A DNA stretch of 42,774 bases, taken from assembly GCA_018830525.1 (NCBI GenBank), contig JAHJSH010000005.1:1-42774 (forward strand). The letters run 5' to 3'. The notes under the pieces are model-generated. The model was not told where the DNA came from. It did no database searches and saw nothing but the letters and a program-made list of their open reading frames with translations. Positions within the stretch are counted from its first letter, which is position 1. Each line of letters opens with the position of its first letter. Of this stretch, positions 8,157-16,356 are shown piece by piece. The translations under genes and the position numbers were made by a program. The stretch is from Nanobdellota archaeon. GTDB lineage: Archaea; Nanobdellota; Nanobdellia; Pacearchaeales; GW2011-AR1.

Positions 8157-8275
8157 GAGCCTATAGCTCAGCCAGGTTTAGAGCGCCGGTCTTATATGAG
8201 TGAGATTCAATTGAATCTTATCGTTTCTTCACTCGAAGAAAGCCGGAGGCCCTGAGTTCAAATCTCAGTAGGCTC
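8157..8275 (+). tRNA. tRNA-Ile (TAT) with an intron of about 44 nt (about 8197-8240)
   Basis: Acceptor GAGCCTA/TAGGCTC; D arm GCTC..GAGC; anticodon stem CCGGT/GCCGG, loop CTTATA|A; T arm CTGAG-TTCAAAT-CTCAG; intron helix GAGTGA/TCACTC and GATTC-AATT-GAATC. Confidence 0.88.
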
Positions 8276-8277
8276 AT

Positions 8278-8538
8278 ATGCGAAGGAATCAGAAGGGGAT
8301 TAGTCTTGCTGAAGTAGTTCATGGGAGAAAGATATTATTCCCTGATGCAGAAATCGAAGTATATCAACTAGCTAGTAGGTTTGGACACATAGCTCGGCAA
8401 TGGCTCGTTTTTGCTAATGATGACTATTTCGTAGTTCAATCATCTGGAGAATTCAACTTATATGAAATGGGACGATTTTCTTATAAACTTATCAACAAGG
8501 ATCTCAATAAAGTTTCTTCCTTACAACAATCTTTTTAA
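8278..8538 (+). CDS. Hypothetical protein starting 2 nt after the tRNA
   Basis: 86-aa ORF MRRNQKGISLAEVVHGRKILFPDAEIEVYQL... Confidence 0.45.
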   Translation: MRRNQKGISLAEVVHGRKILFPDAEIEVYQLASRFGHIARQWLVFANDDYFVVQSSGEFNLYEMGRFSYKLINKDLNKVSSLQQSF

Positions 8539-8560
8539 TCTCCTATCTTCTCATAAAAGT

Positions 8561-9742
8561 ATGTTACTCGGATTAGTAGGAAAGCCATCCTGCGGAAAAT
8601 CGACATTCTTCAAGGCAGCAACGCTTGCAGACGTCCTAATCGCTGCCTACCCATTCGCAACAATAAAACCAAATCACGGGATGGGCTACGTAAGAGTTGA
8701 TTCACTTTGCAAAGAACTAAACACAAAATGTAACCCTCGAACCGGATTCTGCACCGGAGAAATACGATTCGTCCCAGTAGAACTAATGGATGTAGCCGGT
8801 CTAGTCGCCGGAGCCTCCGAAGGAAAAGGATTAGGAAACAAATTCCTAGATGACCTAAGACAAGCTGACATGTTCATCCAAATTGTAGATATTTCTGGAA
8901 CAACAGACATCGAAGGGAGAGAAGGAACTGGAGACCCTATTGAAGATGTAAAAATGTTGGAAAACGAACTCAACAAATGGTATGGTGGAATTTTCAAAAA
9001 AGTCTGGGATAAACTCTCAAGGACGATTCAATCAACAAAACAAAACTTTCCCGTGGCTGTTGCAAAACAATTCTCAGGATTAAGAGTTTCAGAAGACGAT
9101 GTGAAGGAAGTTCTAATAAAATTAAAACTTAATCCTGAACAGCCAACCTCATGGTCAGAAAATGATTTGACTAATTTTACAAGCACATTAAGACACCTTA
9201 CAAAACCAATGTTAATTGCCGCGAATAAAATAGATAAGTCGGGAGCAAAAGAAAATTTAGAAAAACTCCATAAAGAATTTCCAGAAATATTAATTATTCC
9301 CTGCTCTTCAGATGGAGAACTCTCGCTAAGACAAGCATCCGAACATGGATTAATTGAATATATTCAAGGTTCTTCAAATTTCAAAATCAATGAAGACAAA
9401 GCAAACGACGAACAAAAAAGGGCATTAGAATCTATCCAGAAAAATGTCTTAGACGTCTATGGTTCAACTGGAGTTCAGGAAGTTCTAGACAAGGCTGTAT
9501 TTGATTTATTAAAATATATTGCAATTTTTCCCGCAGGCTCAAAACTTTCAGATAGTAAGGGAAATATTCTTCCCGATTGTTTCTTACTCCCTCAAGGTTC
9601 AACAGCACTAGACTTTGCATATCATCTTCATACGGACATCGGAGACAAATTTGTAAAAGCAATCGACGTCAGAACGAAACAACCGGTAGGAAAAGATCAT
9701 GCCCTAAAGCATAGGGATGGCATCGAGATTATGACTAACTAA
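8561..9742 (+). CDS. ychF: YchF-type Obg-like GTPase/ATPase with TGS domain
   Basis: MLLGLVGKPSCGKSTFFKAATLA; VDVAGLVAGASEGKGLGNKFLDDLRQAD-type motif; C-terminal TGS LPQGSTALDFAYHLHTDIG. Confidence 0.92.
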   Translation: MLLGLVGKPSCGKSTFFKAATLADVLIAAYPFATIKPNHGMGYVRVDSLCKELNTKCNPRTGFCTGEIRFVPVELMDVAGLVAGASEGKGLGNKFLDDLRQADMFIQIVDISGTTDIEGREGTGDPIEDVKMLENELNKWYGGIFKKVWDKLSRTIQSTKQNFPVAVAKQFSGLRVSEDDVKEVLIKLKLNPEQPTSWSENDLTNFTSTLRHLTKPMLIAANKIDKSGAKENLEKLHKEFPEILIIPCSSDGELSLRQASEHGLIEYIQGSSNFKINEDKANDEQKRALESIQKNVLDVYGSTGVQEVLDKAVFDLLKYIAIFPAGSKLSDSKGNILPDCFLLPQGSTALDFAYHLHTDIGDKFVKAIDVRTKQPVGKDHALKHRDGIEIMTN

Positions 9743-9849
9743 GAAGAATATAAAATAAAAAGTGAGCCAGCCTTTATATCTCTATTGTTTTATATTGATT
9801 ATTTCCCACCACCCAATTTCTTTTAAACAAAATAGATTTTAAAAATAAA

Positions 9850-10761
9850 ATGACTAACCACTTAATCGAATCTCAACAACTTAACAAAGAACATATAATG
9901 AAATTATTCAAAAGAGCGAATGAATTAAGAGCATTTCCAAGTAATTCTCTCAAGGGGAAAATATTGACAACCTTATTTTATGAACCAAGTACGAGAACTA
10001 GATTAAGTTTTGAATCAGCAATGTTAAAAATGGGCGGGCAGGTTATGGGGACGGAGAATGCAAAAGAATTTTCTTCTGCAGCAAAGGGTGAATCTCTCGA
10101 AGATAGTATTAGGGTAATTGCAAGTTATTCGGATGCTATTGTGATGAGACATAACGAAACTGGTTCTGCAACAAGGGCGGCCAAAGTCAGCCCAGTACCA
10201 ATTATCAATGGGGGAGACGGAAAGGGACAACATCCAACACAAGCACTTCTAGATATATATACCATTTACCGAGAATTCGGGAGGTTAGACAATTTAAAAA
10301 TTGCAATGGTTGGGGACTTGGCATCGGGGAGAACGGTTAGGTCTTTATGTTATCTCTTAGGGAAATTCTCCGGAATAGAAATAATTTTTGTCTCCCCAGA
10401 AAATTTGAAAATTGGTGAAGACATAAAAGAATATCTTGGAAGACATAATATTCAATTTCAGGAAAAAGACAACCTAGAAGAAGTGCTCCCGGAAGTAGAT
10501 ATTATTTACATGACTCGGATACAAAAAGAAAGAATAAGCTTAGAAAATTATGAAAAAGCTAAAGGAAAATTTGTAATTAATTCCCTAAATATCCCCCTTC
10601 TTCAAAAAGATTCAAGAATAATGCATCCTCTTCCCCATATTGAAGAGATAAAACTATCAGTAGAAATTGAAAATAATGATTCTCGCGTCGCCTATTTTCG
10701 CCAGGCAGAAAATGGACTTTATATTCGGATGGCTCTTCTAGAAGAGATGATACTAGGTTAA
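9850..10761 (+). CDS. pyrB: Aspartate carbamoyltransferase catalytic subunit
   Basis: FYEPSTRTRLSFE; GDGKGQHPTQALLDIYTI; MVGDLASGRTVRSL; MHPLPHIEEI. Confidence 0.95.
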   Translation: MTNHLIESQQLNKEHIMKLFKRANELRAFPSNSLKGKILTTLFYEPSTRTRLSFESAMLKMGGQVMGTENAKEFSSAAKGESLEDSIRVIASYSDAIVMRHNETGSATRAAKVSPVPIINGGDGKGQHPTQALLDIYTIYREFGRLDNLKIAMVGDLASGRTVRSLCYLLGKFSGIEIIFVSPENLKIGEDIKEYLGRHNIQFQEKDNLEEVLPEVDIIYMTRIQKERISLENYEKAKGKFVINSLNIPLLQKDSRIMHPLPHIEEIKLSVEIENNDSRVAYFRQAENGLYIRMALLEEMILG

Positions 10762-10797
10762 CTAAAACCTTATAATCTTTAAAAATCTTAATCTCCT

Positions 10798-11004
10798 ATG
10801 AGGTTAAACATAAATGTCCAACCAAATTCTGGGAGACAAGAAATAAAGAAGATTTCAGACAGCGAATACAAAATCTTCCTAAAGAAATCTCCTGAAGACA
10901 ATAAAGCAAATGAAGAATTAACAAAACTTCTAAAGAAAGAATTCAATAAAGAAGCAAAAATAATTAAAGGATTTATTTCAAAAAATAAGGTGGTGGAAAT
11001 ATGA
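10798..11004 (+). CDS. DUF167 (YggU-like) protein
   Basis: MRLNINVQPNSGRQEI...DNKANEELTKLLKKEF. Confidence 0.85.
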   Translation: MRLNINVQPNSGRQEIKKISDSEYKIFLKKSPEDNKANEELTKLLKKEFNKEAKIIKGFISKNKVVEI

Positions 11005-11732
11005 GTCGTAGGGGAGAAGATTGCTATTTTGGAACAGATGTTTGGACCGGAGCAGTTAGGATGATTGTTCCAAATTTATTTGCTGCAGAGGGATATTGTA
11101 ACTATAATGGAAAATTTCAAGTAAGAACTATCACCGATATGGGAGTCCTAGAAGAGATGTCCAAAATGATTATCCAGAACAATATTTCATTTAGGGGAGC
11201 AGTAACTTTTGAGTCAATTCATAAAGATTATGTTTCTAAAAAAACTGTAAGAAAAATAAAAAAGTATCTTGATAGGGGACAGATAGAAAAAGCCGGAGAT
11301 AAGGTGTGGGGATACTGTTTAACTTGCCTGAGAGATTACATAGATGATAATCTTTATTTTCTAGGAGAAATTGGGGAATTAAATCTAAATAATTTCGAAA
11401 GAAAAGAATCGCGGCCAATAGTTGGAGTTTGTTACGAGGTCGGAGATAAATATGTTATAAATCTCCCAGATAATTTTCTAGTAACCTTGCACCCTGACGG
11501 AAAATTAGACATAGATACACGGCCGAGCATATTAAAAGAAAGAGCAAAAAAAGAGATGCAAGACATTTCAAAAAATCCTACCGCAAAAATATTTACAGTA
11601 AATAGAGAAGTCATTGGAGAGTTAGAAAAAGCCTGCTTTGAAAAGGACTCTCAAAAAAAAGAGGCGCTTGTTAAGGAAATAACTCGACAAATTAGGTATT
11701 CATGGAAACGAAAAAATAAAAATGGCAATTAA
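11001..11732 (+). CDS. Conserved-looking hypothetical protein
   Basis: 4-nt ATGA overlap with the DUF167 gene; 243 aa. Confidence 0.65.
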   Translation: MSRRGEDCYFGTDVWTGAVRMIVPNLFAAEGYCNYNGKFQVRTITDMGVLEEMSKMIIQNNISFRGAVTFESIHKDYVSKKTVRKIKKYLDRGQIEKAGDKVWGYCLTCLRDYIDDNLYFLGEIGELNLNNFERKESRPIVGVCYEVGDKYVINLPDNFLVTLHPDGKLDIDTRPSILKERAKKEMQDISKNPTAKIFTVNREVIGELEKACFEKDSQKKEALVKEITRQIRYSWKRKNKNGN

Positions 11733-12132
11733 ATATTATCCTGCAGAGGACATACAAATTATCGCAGAAGAAATCGTAGAGAGACTTCAGTGGAATCACA
11801 TCCCATTAGAACATGTTGCATTTATCCGGAGCCGAGGTTCTGCAGCAAAGAGAACTATCGCAAGATGCCACGCTCTCGGTAAAGCAATGCAAATTGGAAT
11901 GGGAAGAAAAAAAGGTTTTTATCTCATAGAAGTAATCTCCGAAAAATTTGACAGACTTTCAGCAGGAGAACAATTAAAAGTCATCATCCACGAACTAATG
12001 CATATCCCCAAATCATTTGGGGGAGGATTTATCCATCACAATATGGTGCACGATGCTTCTGTCGAACAGGTTTATAATCACTACTGCAACTTAAAAAAGA
12101 AGGAAGAAGACGGCAAGATCGAATGGCTATAA
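11722..12132 (+). CDS. Putative metallopeptidase (phage-metallopeptidase-like)
   Basis: VIIHELMHIPKSFGGGFIHHNMVHD: HEXXH plus downstream His/Asp. Confidence 0.75.
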   Translation: MAIKYYPAEDIQIIAEEIVERLQWNHIPLEHVAFIRSRGSAAKRTIARCHALGKAMQIGMGRKKGFYLIEVISEKFDRLSAGEQLKVIIHELMHIPKSFGGGFIHHNMVHDASVEQVYNHYCNLKKKEEDGKIEWL

Positions 12133-12458
12133 AAAAGATAACTTATCTTGTCAAGGGGAAAGAGAAAAAGATTGAAGTAAAAATCTGTGATACTCTTTTA
12201 AAAAAATTCCAGGGACTAATGTTCCGAAAAAATTCTCCCCCACTTTTATTCGTCTTTAACAAGGAGAAAAAACTTTCCATCCACTCCATATTCTGTAAAC
12301 CTTTCACAGCGATTTGGCTCGACAACAAAATGCATGCGACCCAAGTTCTTGAAATTAATGATTGGAGAACAAATATCGTCGGTAAGGGAAGATACTTATT
12401 AGAGATCCCAAGAACTACCACAAAAGGACGAATTCTCGACGGGGAATCTGGGATTTAG
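12123..12458 (+). CDS. DUF192 protein
   Basis: KKFQGLMFRKNSPPLLFVF...LSIHSIFCKPFTAIWLDN. Confidence 0.82.
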   Translation: MAIKKITYLVKGKEKKIEVKICDTLLKKFQGLMFRKNSPPLLFVFNKEKKLSIHSIFCKPFTAIWLDNKMHATQVLEINDWRTNIVGKGRYLLEIPRTTTKGRILDGESGI

Positions 12459-12535
12459 AATAGAAACATTTAAATAGAAAATTGATTAACAAATCTTATC
12501 CTACTAACTAAGAGGTGAAAAGGAGGTTAAAAAAA

Positions 12536-12712
12536 ATGGGAAAAGTTATTGCAAAAAACATTGTCGCACGAAAATCTGGATTTCTATATTATGTAGACGG
12601 AAAGGGAAACGTTTGCGAGGCTAAGATGGCTCGAGGCGGTAAGAAGAAAAAGAAAGCTGCTAAGAAAAAAGCCACTAAGAAGAAGCCAGCAAAAAAGAAA
12701 AAGAAGAGGTAA
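12536..12712 (+). CDS. 58-aa protein with Lys/Ala-rich basic tail, possible nucleic acid-binding protein
   Basis: MGKVIAKNIVARKSGFLYYVDGKGNVCEAKMARGG + KKKKKAAKKKATKKKPAKKKKKR; GGAGGT about 9 nt before the ATG. Confidence 0.75.
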   Translation: MGKVIAKNIVARKSGFLYYVDGKGNVCEAKMARGGKKKKKAAKKKATKKKPAKKKKKR

Positions 12713-12752
12713 ATCTTCACAATTATTATTAATTTTTTAATTTATCATATTC

Positions 12753-12790
12753 AATGAATCTCCCTCGTTAGGGAGCTTGGGAGATTCATT
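12753..12790. terminator. Perfect 12-bp inverted repeat with 14-nt loop, terminator-like
   Basis: AATGAATCTCCC-tcgttagggagctt-GGGAGATTCATT, then attattttta. Confidence 0.5.
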
Positions 12791-12882
12791 ATTATTTTTA
12801 TTCAGCATACAAATTCTTATAAGTTAACTTTAACGATTTCTTATTTAAGTTAGAAGAATTAATTAGATACCTTGGAGGACTC

Positions 12883-13095
12883 TTGATAATGATTAGTTTT
12901 ATCCCCCAAGTAATCAAATCTCAAAAGACAAGGAGTGTAAAAGACATTTCCTTTTGGATGATTTTTGCCACCCTAATCGGGAGCATATTCTGGGTCGCTT
13001 ATGGGATAATTATTTGGAGCATGCCCGTAGCAATCATGAACTATATCTTTTTATTAATAGTAACTTATCAACTATACCTCAAGATCAAATATTAG
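12883..13095 (+). CDS. SemiSWEET/PQ-loop transporter-like protein (N-terminus unclear)
   Basis: FIPQVIKSQKTRSVKDISFWMIFATLIGSIFWVAYGIIIWSMPVAIMNYIFLLIVTYQLYLK. Confidence 0.75.
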   Translation: MIMISFIPQVIKSQKTRSVKDISFWMIFATLIGSIFWVAYGIIIWSMPVAIMNYIFLLIVTYQLYLKIKY

Positions 13096-13504
13096 CGTTA
13101 CTCTTCTCAAAATTCTCAATAGCCTTCCTCAACGCATCCGCCGCCAAGTTAGAACAATGTATTTTTATCGGAGGCAATTCACCCAAGGCCTTTGCAACAT
13201 CATTATTAGTAATCTTCTTCGCCTCATTCAAACTCTTCCCCTTAGCCAACTCTGTTAACATACTCGACGAAGCTATCGCTGCCGCACATCCCATCGTCTG
13301 GAATTTTATATCAGAAATAATATTTTCATTATCGGGCCTACTAGAGTCATCCCTTGGGGAAATCTTCAACATAATCTTCAAAACATCTCCACAAGAAGGA
13401 TTCCCCACAGTCGCCTCAGCATCGGGATTTTTCAGTTCACCCATATTCCGCGGATTCTTGAAATGTTCCAATACTTTTTTATTATAATCTACGTTACCTG
13501 CCAT
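13085..13504 (-). CDS. iscU: Fe-S cluster scaffold IscU/NifU-like
   Basis: HFKNPRNMGEL, GNPSCGDVLKI, TMGCAAAIASSSM, IHCSNLAADAL. Confidence 0.93.
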   Translation of the reverse strand: MAGNVDYNKKVLEHFKNPRNMGELKNPDAEATVGNPSCGDVLKIMLKISPRDDSSRPDNENIISDIKFQTMGCAAAIASSSMLTELAKGKSLNEAKKITNNDVAKALGELPPIKIHCSNLAADALRKAIENFEKSNANI

Positions 13505-13737
13505 TAGCCTATATACTCTAGATTTATTTTATCTGCAATTTCCCTTGAGACGGCTAAACGAAGATTACCTATTCGGACAAGAATACTTCCAGAATCGATA
13601 AGCTTTTCAATATTACTCCCATAAACAAAACCCATAGCTATCAATTTTTGCTTCATTAGAGAATCAACAGATAAATTTTCAATTCTGCCTATCCCGTGTA
13701 AAGATAATTCAGATAAACTTCCGTATCTATTTTTCAT
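13504..13737 (-). CDS. FeoA-domain protein
   Basis: IGRIENLSVDSLMKQKLIAMGFVYGSNIEKL...VRIGNLRLAVSREIADKI. Confidence 0.8.
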   Translation of the reverse strand: MKNRYGSLSELSLHGIGRIENLSVDSLMKQKLIAMGFVYGSNIEKLIDSGSILVRIGNLRLAVSREIADKINLEYIG

Positions 13738-13924
13738 TATTCAATTCCTTCAATAATTTATCAATGTCGATTCCGTGAGCCGCAGCTCCATTTTCAATCG
13801 TCTCAAATTGCGCCATCGGGCAACCGCCACAAAACAATCCTCGCTCGGCCAACTTCTCAGCAGCGCTATTATCCATCTTAATCAATTCAGCAAAAGTCAT
13901 ATTCTTAGTTATTTTTTTCTTCAT
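13727..13924 (-). CDS. DUF1858 (HCP-associated disulfide) domain protein
   Basis: ITKNMTFAELIKMDNSAAEKLAERGLFCGGCPMAQFETIENGAAAHGID. Confidence 0.82.
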   Translation of the reverse strand: MKKKITKNMTFAELIKMDNSAAEKLAERGLFCGGCPMAQFETIENGAAAHGIDIDKLLKELNNEK

Positions 13925-15090
13925 TTCATTTCCCCCTTCTCAAATTTAAACGGACTAATCTCCCGAAGCTTCATAACTTTTTCTGCAATTTTCTCCACGA
14001 CAAAGTCAGCTTCCTCCACGGTTATTTCGTCCAGAGTTAATCTCAAACTGCCATGAATATACAACTCTTCAATACCAAGAGCCTTCAAAACATAACTCTC
14101 TTTCAATTTCGTAGAAGCACATGCCGAACCCGTAGAAACACAAATACCCTCACTGTCTAACATTAACATCAAACTCTCCCCTTCAATCCCATAAAACGAA
14201 ACATGAATATTATTGTAAATCCGATTATCCCTAGATCCATTTATTTTAGTCCCCGGAATCTCCAAGAGCCCCCTAACAATCCTGTCCCTTATTTTCTCAA
14301 TTTTCTTTTTATCAATTTTCTTTTTCAACACTTCAGCAAGCCCAATTATTCCAGGAATATTTTCAGTTCCACTTCGAAGACCGCTCTCCTGTCCCCCCCC
14401 ATTAATAATCGCAGAAATCTTCGTCCCTTTCTTAACATACAAAAAGCCAACCCCCTTCGGTGCATGAATTTTATGTCCCGAGACCGACATTAAATCAATA
14501 TTCTTCAGGTCCAAATTAATCTTTGTAAATCCTTGAACAGCATCGGTATGAAAATAAACTCCTTTCTTCTTACAAATCTCCGCAATTTCCTCAACTGGCT
14601 GGATCGTTCCAATCTCATTATTAACGTGCATTACCGAAACAACCAAAGTATCTTTCCTAATTTTCCTTTCAACATCCTTAGCGTCAACAATCCCATCTTT
14701 TCCAACTCCAACATAATTAACTTTGTAACCTTGCTTCTCAAGAACCTTACAAGTTTCCAAAATGCAAGGATGCTCAATCACCGAGGTAATTATATGTTTT
14801 TTCTCCGGATTAGCCAAAGCTAAACCTTTCAAAGCCAGATTATTAGATTCAGTTCCCCCCGAAGTAAAAACAATCTCCGAAGCTTCAGCTCCGATAAACT
14901 TAGCAATCTCAGACCTAGCTTTCTCCAATTCTTCTTTAGCTTCTCGACCAATCGAATGTTGCGACGAAGCATTCCCATAATTTTTTGTAAAAAACTCACT
15001 AACTTTCTTCACGACACCTTCATCAACCCTCGTCGTAGCTGCATTATCCAAATATATTCCCCCCACCTCAATACCTCGGCTCACAGCCAC
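13921..15090 (-). CDS. iscS: Cysteine desulfurase (IscS/NifS family)
   Basis: YLDNAATTRVDEGV; HTDAVQGF; SGHKIHAPKGVGFLY; CVSTGSACAS. Confidence 0.95.
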   Translation of the reverse strand: MAVSRGIEVGGIYLDNAATTRVDEGVVKKVSEFFTKNYGNASSQHSIGREAKEELEKARSEIAKFIGAEASEIVFTSGGTESNNLALKGLALANPEKKHIITSVIEHPCILETCKVLEKQGYKVNYVGVGKDGIVDAKDVERKIRKDTLVVSVMHVNNEIGTIQPVEEIAEICKKKGVYFHTDAVQGFTKINLDLKNIDLMSVSGHKIHAPKGVGFLYVKKGTKISAIINGGGQESGLRSGTENIPGIIGLAEVLKKKIDKKKIEKIRDRIVRGLLEIPGTKINGSRDNRIYNNIHVSFYGIEGESLMLMLDSEGICVSTGSACASTKLKESYVLKALGIEELYIHGSLRLTLDEITVEEADFVVEKIAEKVMKLREISPFKFEKGEMK

Positions 15091-15433
15091 AAAAATTTAC
15101 TACATCTCGATTAAATTTCTTACAAACCTCGCAAGAACATTTCTTATCTTTCATGTATTTTAAAATTCTCTGTATCTCGCCAAGCGCCATCTTAGGATTT
15201 TCCGCAATAATTTTCGCCGACTTCGCAACTTCTTTCTTAACTTCCGGAGTCAACTTAATCTTATTCGCCCGCTTATTAGACAAATACTGAGAGACCGCAG
15301 CCTTACTAATCCCCAAAATAGCTCCGGCCTTCTCATAACTAAGTTCATATTTCGCAGTTAAAAGCTTCGCTAGCTCTTTCCTTACTGCCGGAATGATATA
15401 CCAAACTTCAATTTCCTGAGGTAACAAATACAT
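15068..15433 (-). CDS. HTH transcriptional regulator (COG2522-like) with C-terminal Cys cluster
   Basis: YEKAGAILGISKAAVSQYLSNKRA HTH; C-terminus CSCEVCKKFNRDVVNFCGCEPRY. Confidence 0.82.
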   Translation of the reverse strand: MYLLPQEIEVWYIIPAVRKELAKLLTAKYELSYEKAGAILGISKAAVSQYLSNKRANKIKLTPEVKKEVAKSAKIIAENPKMALGEIQRILKYMKDKKCSCEVCKKFNRDVVNFCGCEPRY

Positions 15434-15451
15434 AGTTAACTATCGTTAACT
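15434..15451. promoter_or_regulatory. Predicted operator of the isc operon
   Basis: AGTTAAC-tatc-GTTAACT inverted repeat between the minus-strand TATA-like sequence (tttataaat) and the ATG of the regulator. Confidence 0.55.
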
Positions 15452-15496
15452 TCTATTTATAAATTTTTGCTCCGGTGGCCAAAAAACCACCTAATC

Positions 15497-15877
15497 TTAA
15501 CGAAAAATATTTCTGAAAAATCGTTTTATCTTCCTATCTTCTTTCTCCTCTTCTTTCTCGAATATCTTAACATTCTTATAAATGATATGAAATTCAGGGT
15601 CTCCAATTATTAACCAAAGCACGATAAAATGATGGATAGCATCCGACAACACAAGCCCCCAACCCAAATTAACTCCAAAAGAACTCCCAAGATAAATTGC
15701 TAAACCTACGACGATTAACCCGACAAATCCATGGTGAAAATGAATAACCTTTTTCCAACCATAACGATGCATTAATTTTATCAAAACTTCTTTAGAACTA
15801 ACCTTAAATAAAAATCTTCCAAAAATAGTAATTACTTCAATAATCCCTGCGATTAATAAAATATAAATCCAATTCAT
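15497..15877 (-). CDS. Small His-rich integral membrane protein
   Basis: Start at MNWIYILLIAGIIEV; several TM segments, HFHHGF and DAIHHF motifs. Confidence 0.6.
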   Translation of the reverse strand: MNWIYILLIAGIIEVITIFGRFLFKVSSKEVLIKLMHRYGWKKVIHFHHGFVGLIVVGLAIYLGSSFGVNLGWGLVLSDAIHHFIVLWLIIGDPEFHIIYKNVKIFEKEEEKEDRKIKRFFRNIFR

Positions 15878-15878
15878 C

Positions 15879-16064
15879 TTAACTAACCAAAATCGCCTGA
15901 ACCGGACATCCAGCCTCAGCCTCTTTTTCACAAGTCAATTCTTCTACCACAGCCTTTATCGGATGAGCTTTACCATTTTCCAACTTAAAAGAACCTGGAC
16001 ATGTAGCAGCACAAGCGCCACAACTGATACATTTTTCCTGATTAACCACTATCGTGTGAGCCAT
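15879..16064 (-). CDS. 4Fe-4S ferredoxin
   Basis: CISCGACAATCPGSF...CEKEAEAGCPVQAI. Confidence 0.9.
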   Translation of the reverse strand: MAHTIVVNQEKCISCGACAATCPGSFKLENGKAHPIKAVVEELTCEKEAEAGCPVQAILVS

Positions 16065-16248
16065 CATTCACCTCAACCAGATTTACATCGTCATTAATCT
16101 TGAAAGAGTCCTGTTCAATTTGCAGAGTATTAACTGAACTGCTAGTAATAACATTTCCAGTTACATTCGACATAAATGTCAAACCGACCAAGGCCCCAAT
16201 AATAACAATTATTCCAACAACAATCCAAATTATTTTTTTCAAATCCAT
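16042..16248 (-). CDS. Small single-TM protein
   Basis: MDLKKIIWIVVGIIVIIGALVGLTFMSNVTGNVI; overlaps the ferredoxin start. Confidence 0.6.
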   Translation of the reverse strand: MDLKKIIWIVVGIIVIIGALVGLTFMSNVTGNVITSSSVNTLQIEQDSFKINDDVNLVEVNDGSHDSG

Positions 16249-16277
16249 ACCTATCTAAAATCTGTAATATTTATAAA

Positions 16278-16324
16278 ACTATCTTAAAGGAGTTGAAGCC
16301 TCAAGAACCTTGGGTCTTAGGCCA
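16278..16324. repeat. Dispersed hairpin element, copy 1
   Basis: actatcttaaaggagttgaagcctcaagaacctt + gggtcttaggcc; near-identical to 36594-36627 and its 3' arm. Confidence 0.65.
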
Positions 16325-16356
16325 ATATTTATAAACTTAATTAAATTAAAACTTCT

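Noticed and set aside
12954-13487. 177-aa plus-strand ORF
   Set aside because: Starts within the SemiSWEET-like gene and runs antisense to iscU.
13775-14980. Several plus-strand ORFs opposite iscS
   Set aside because: Antisense shadows of a cysteine desulfurase with intact catalytic motifs.
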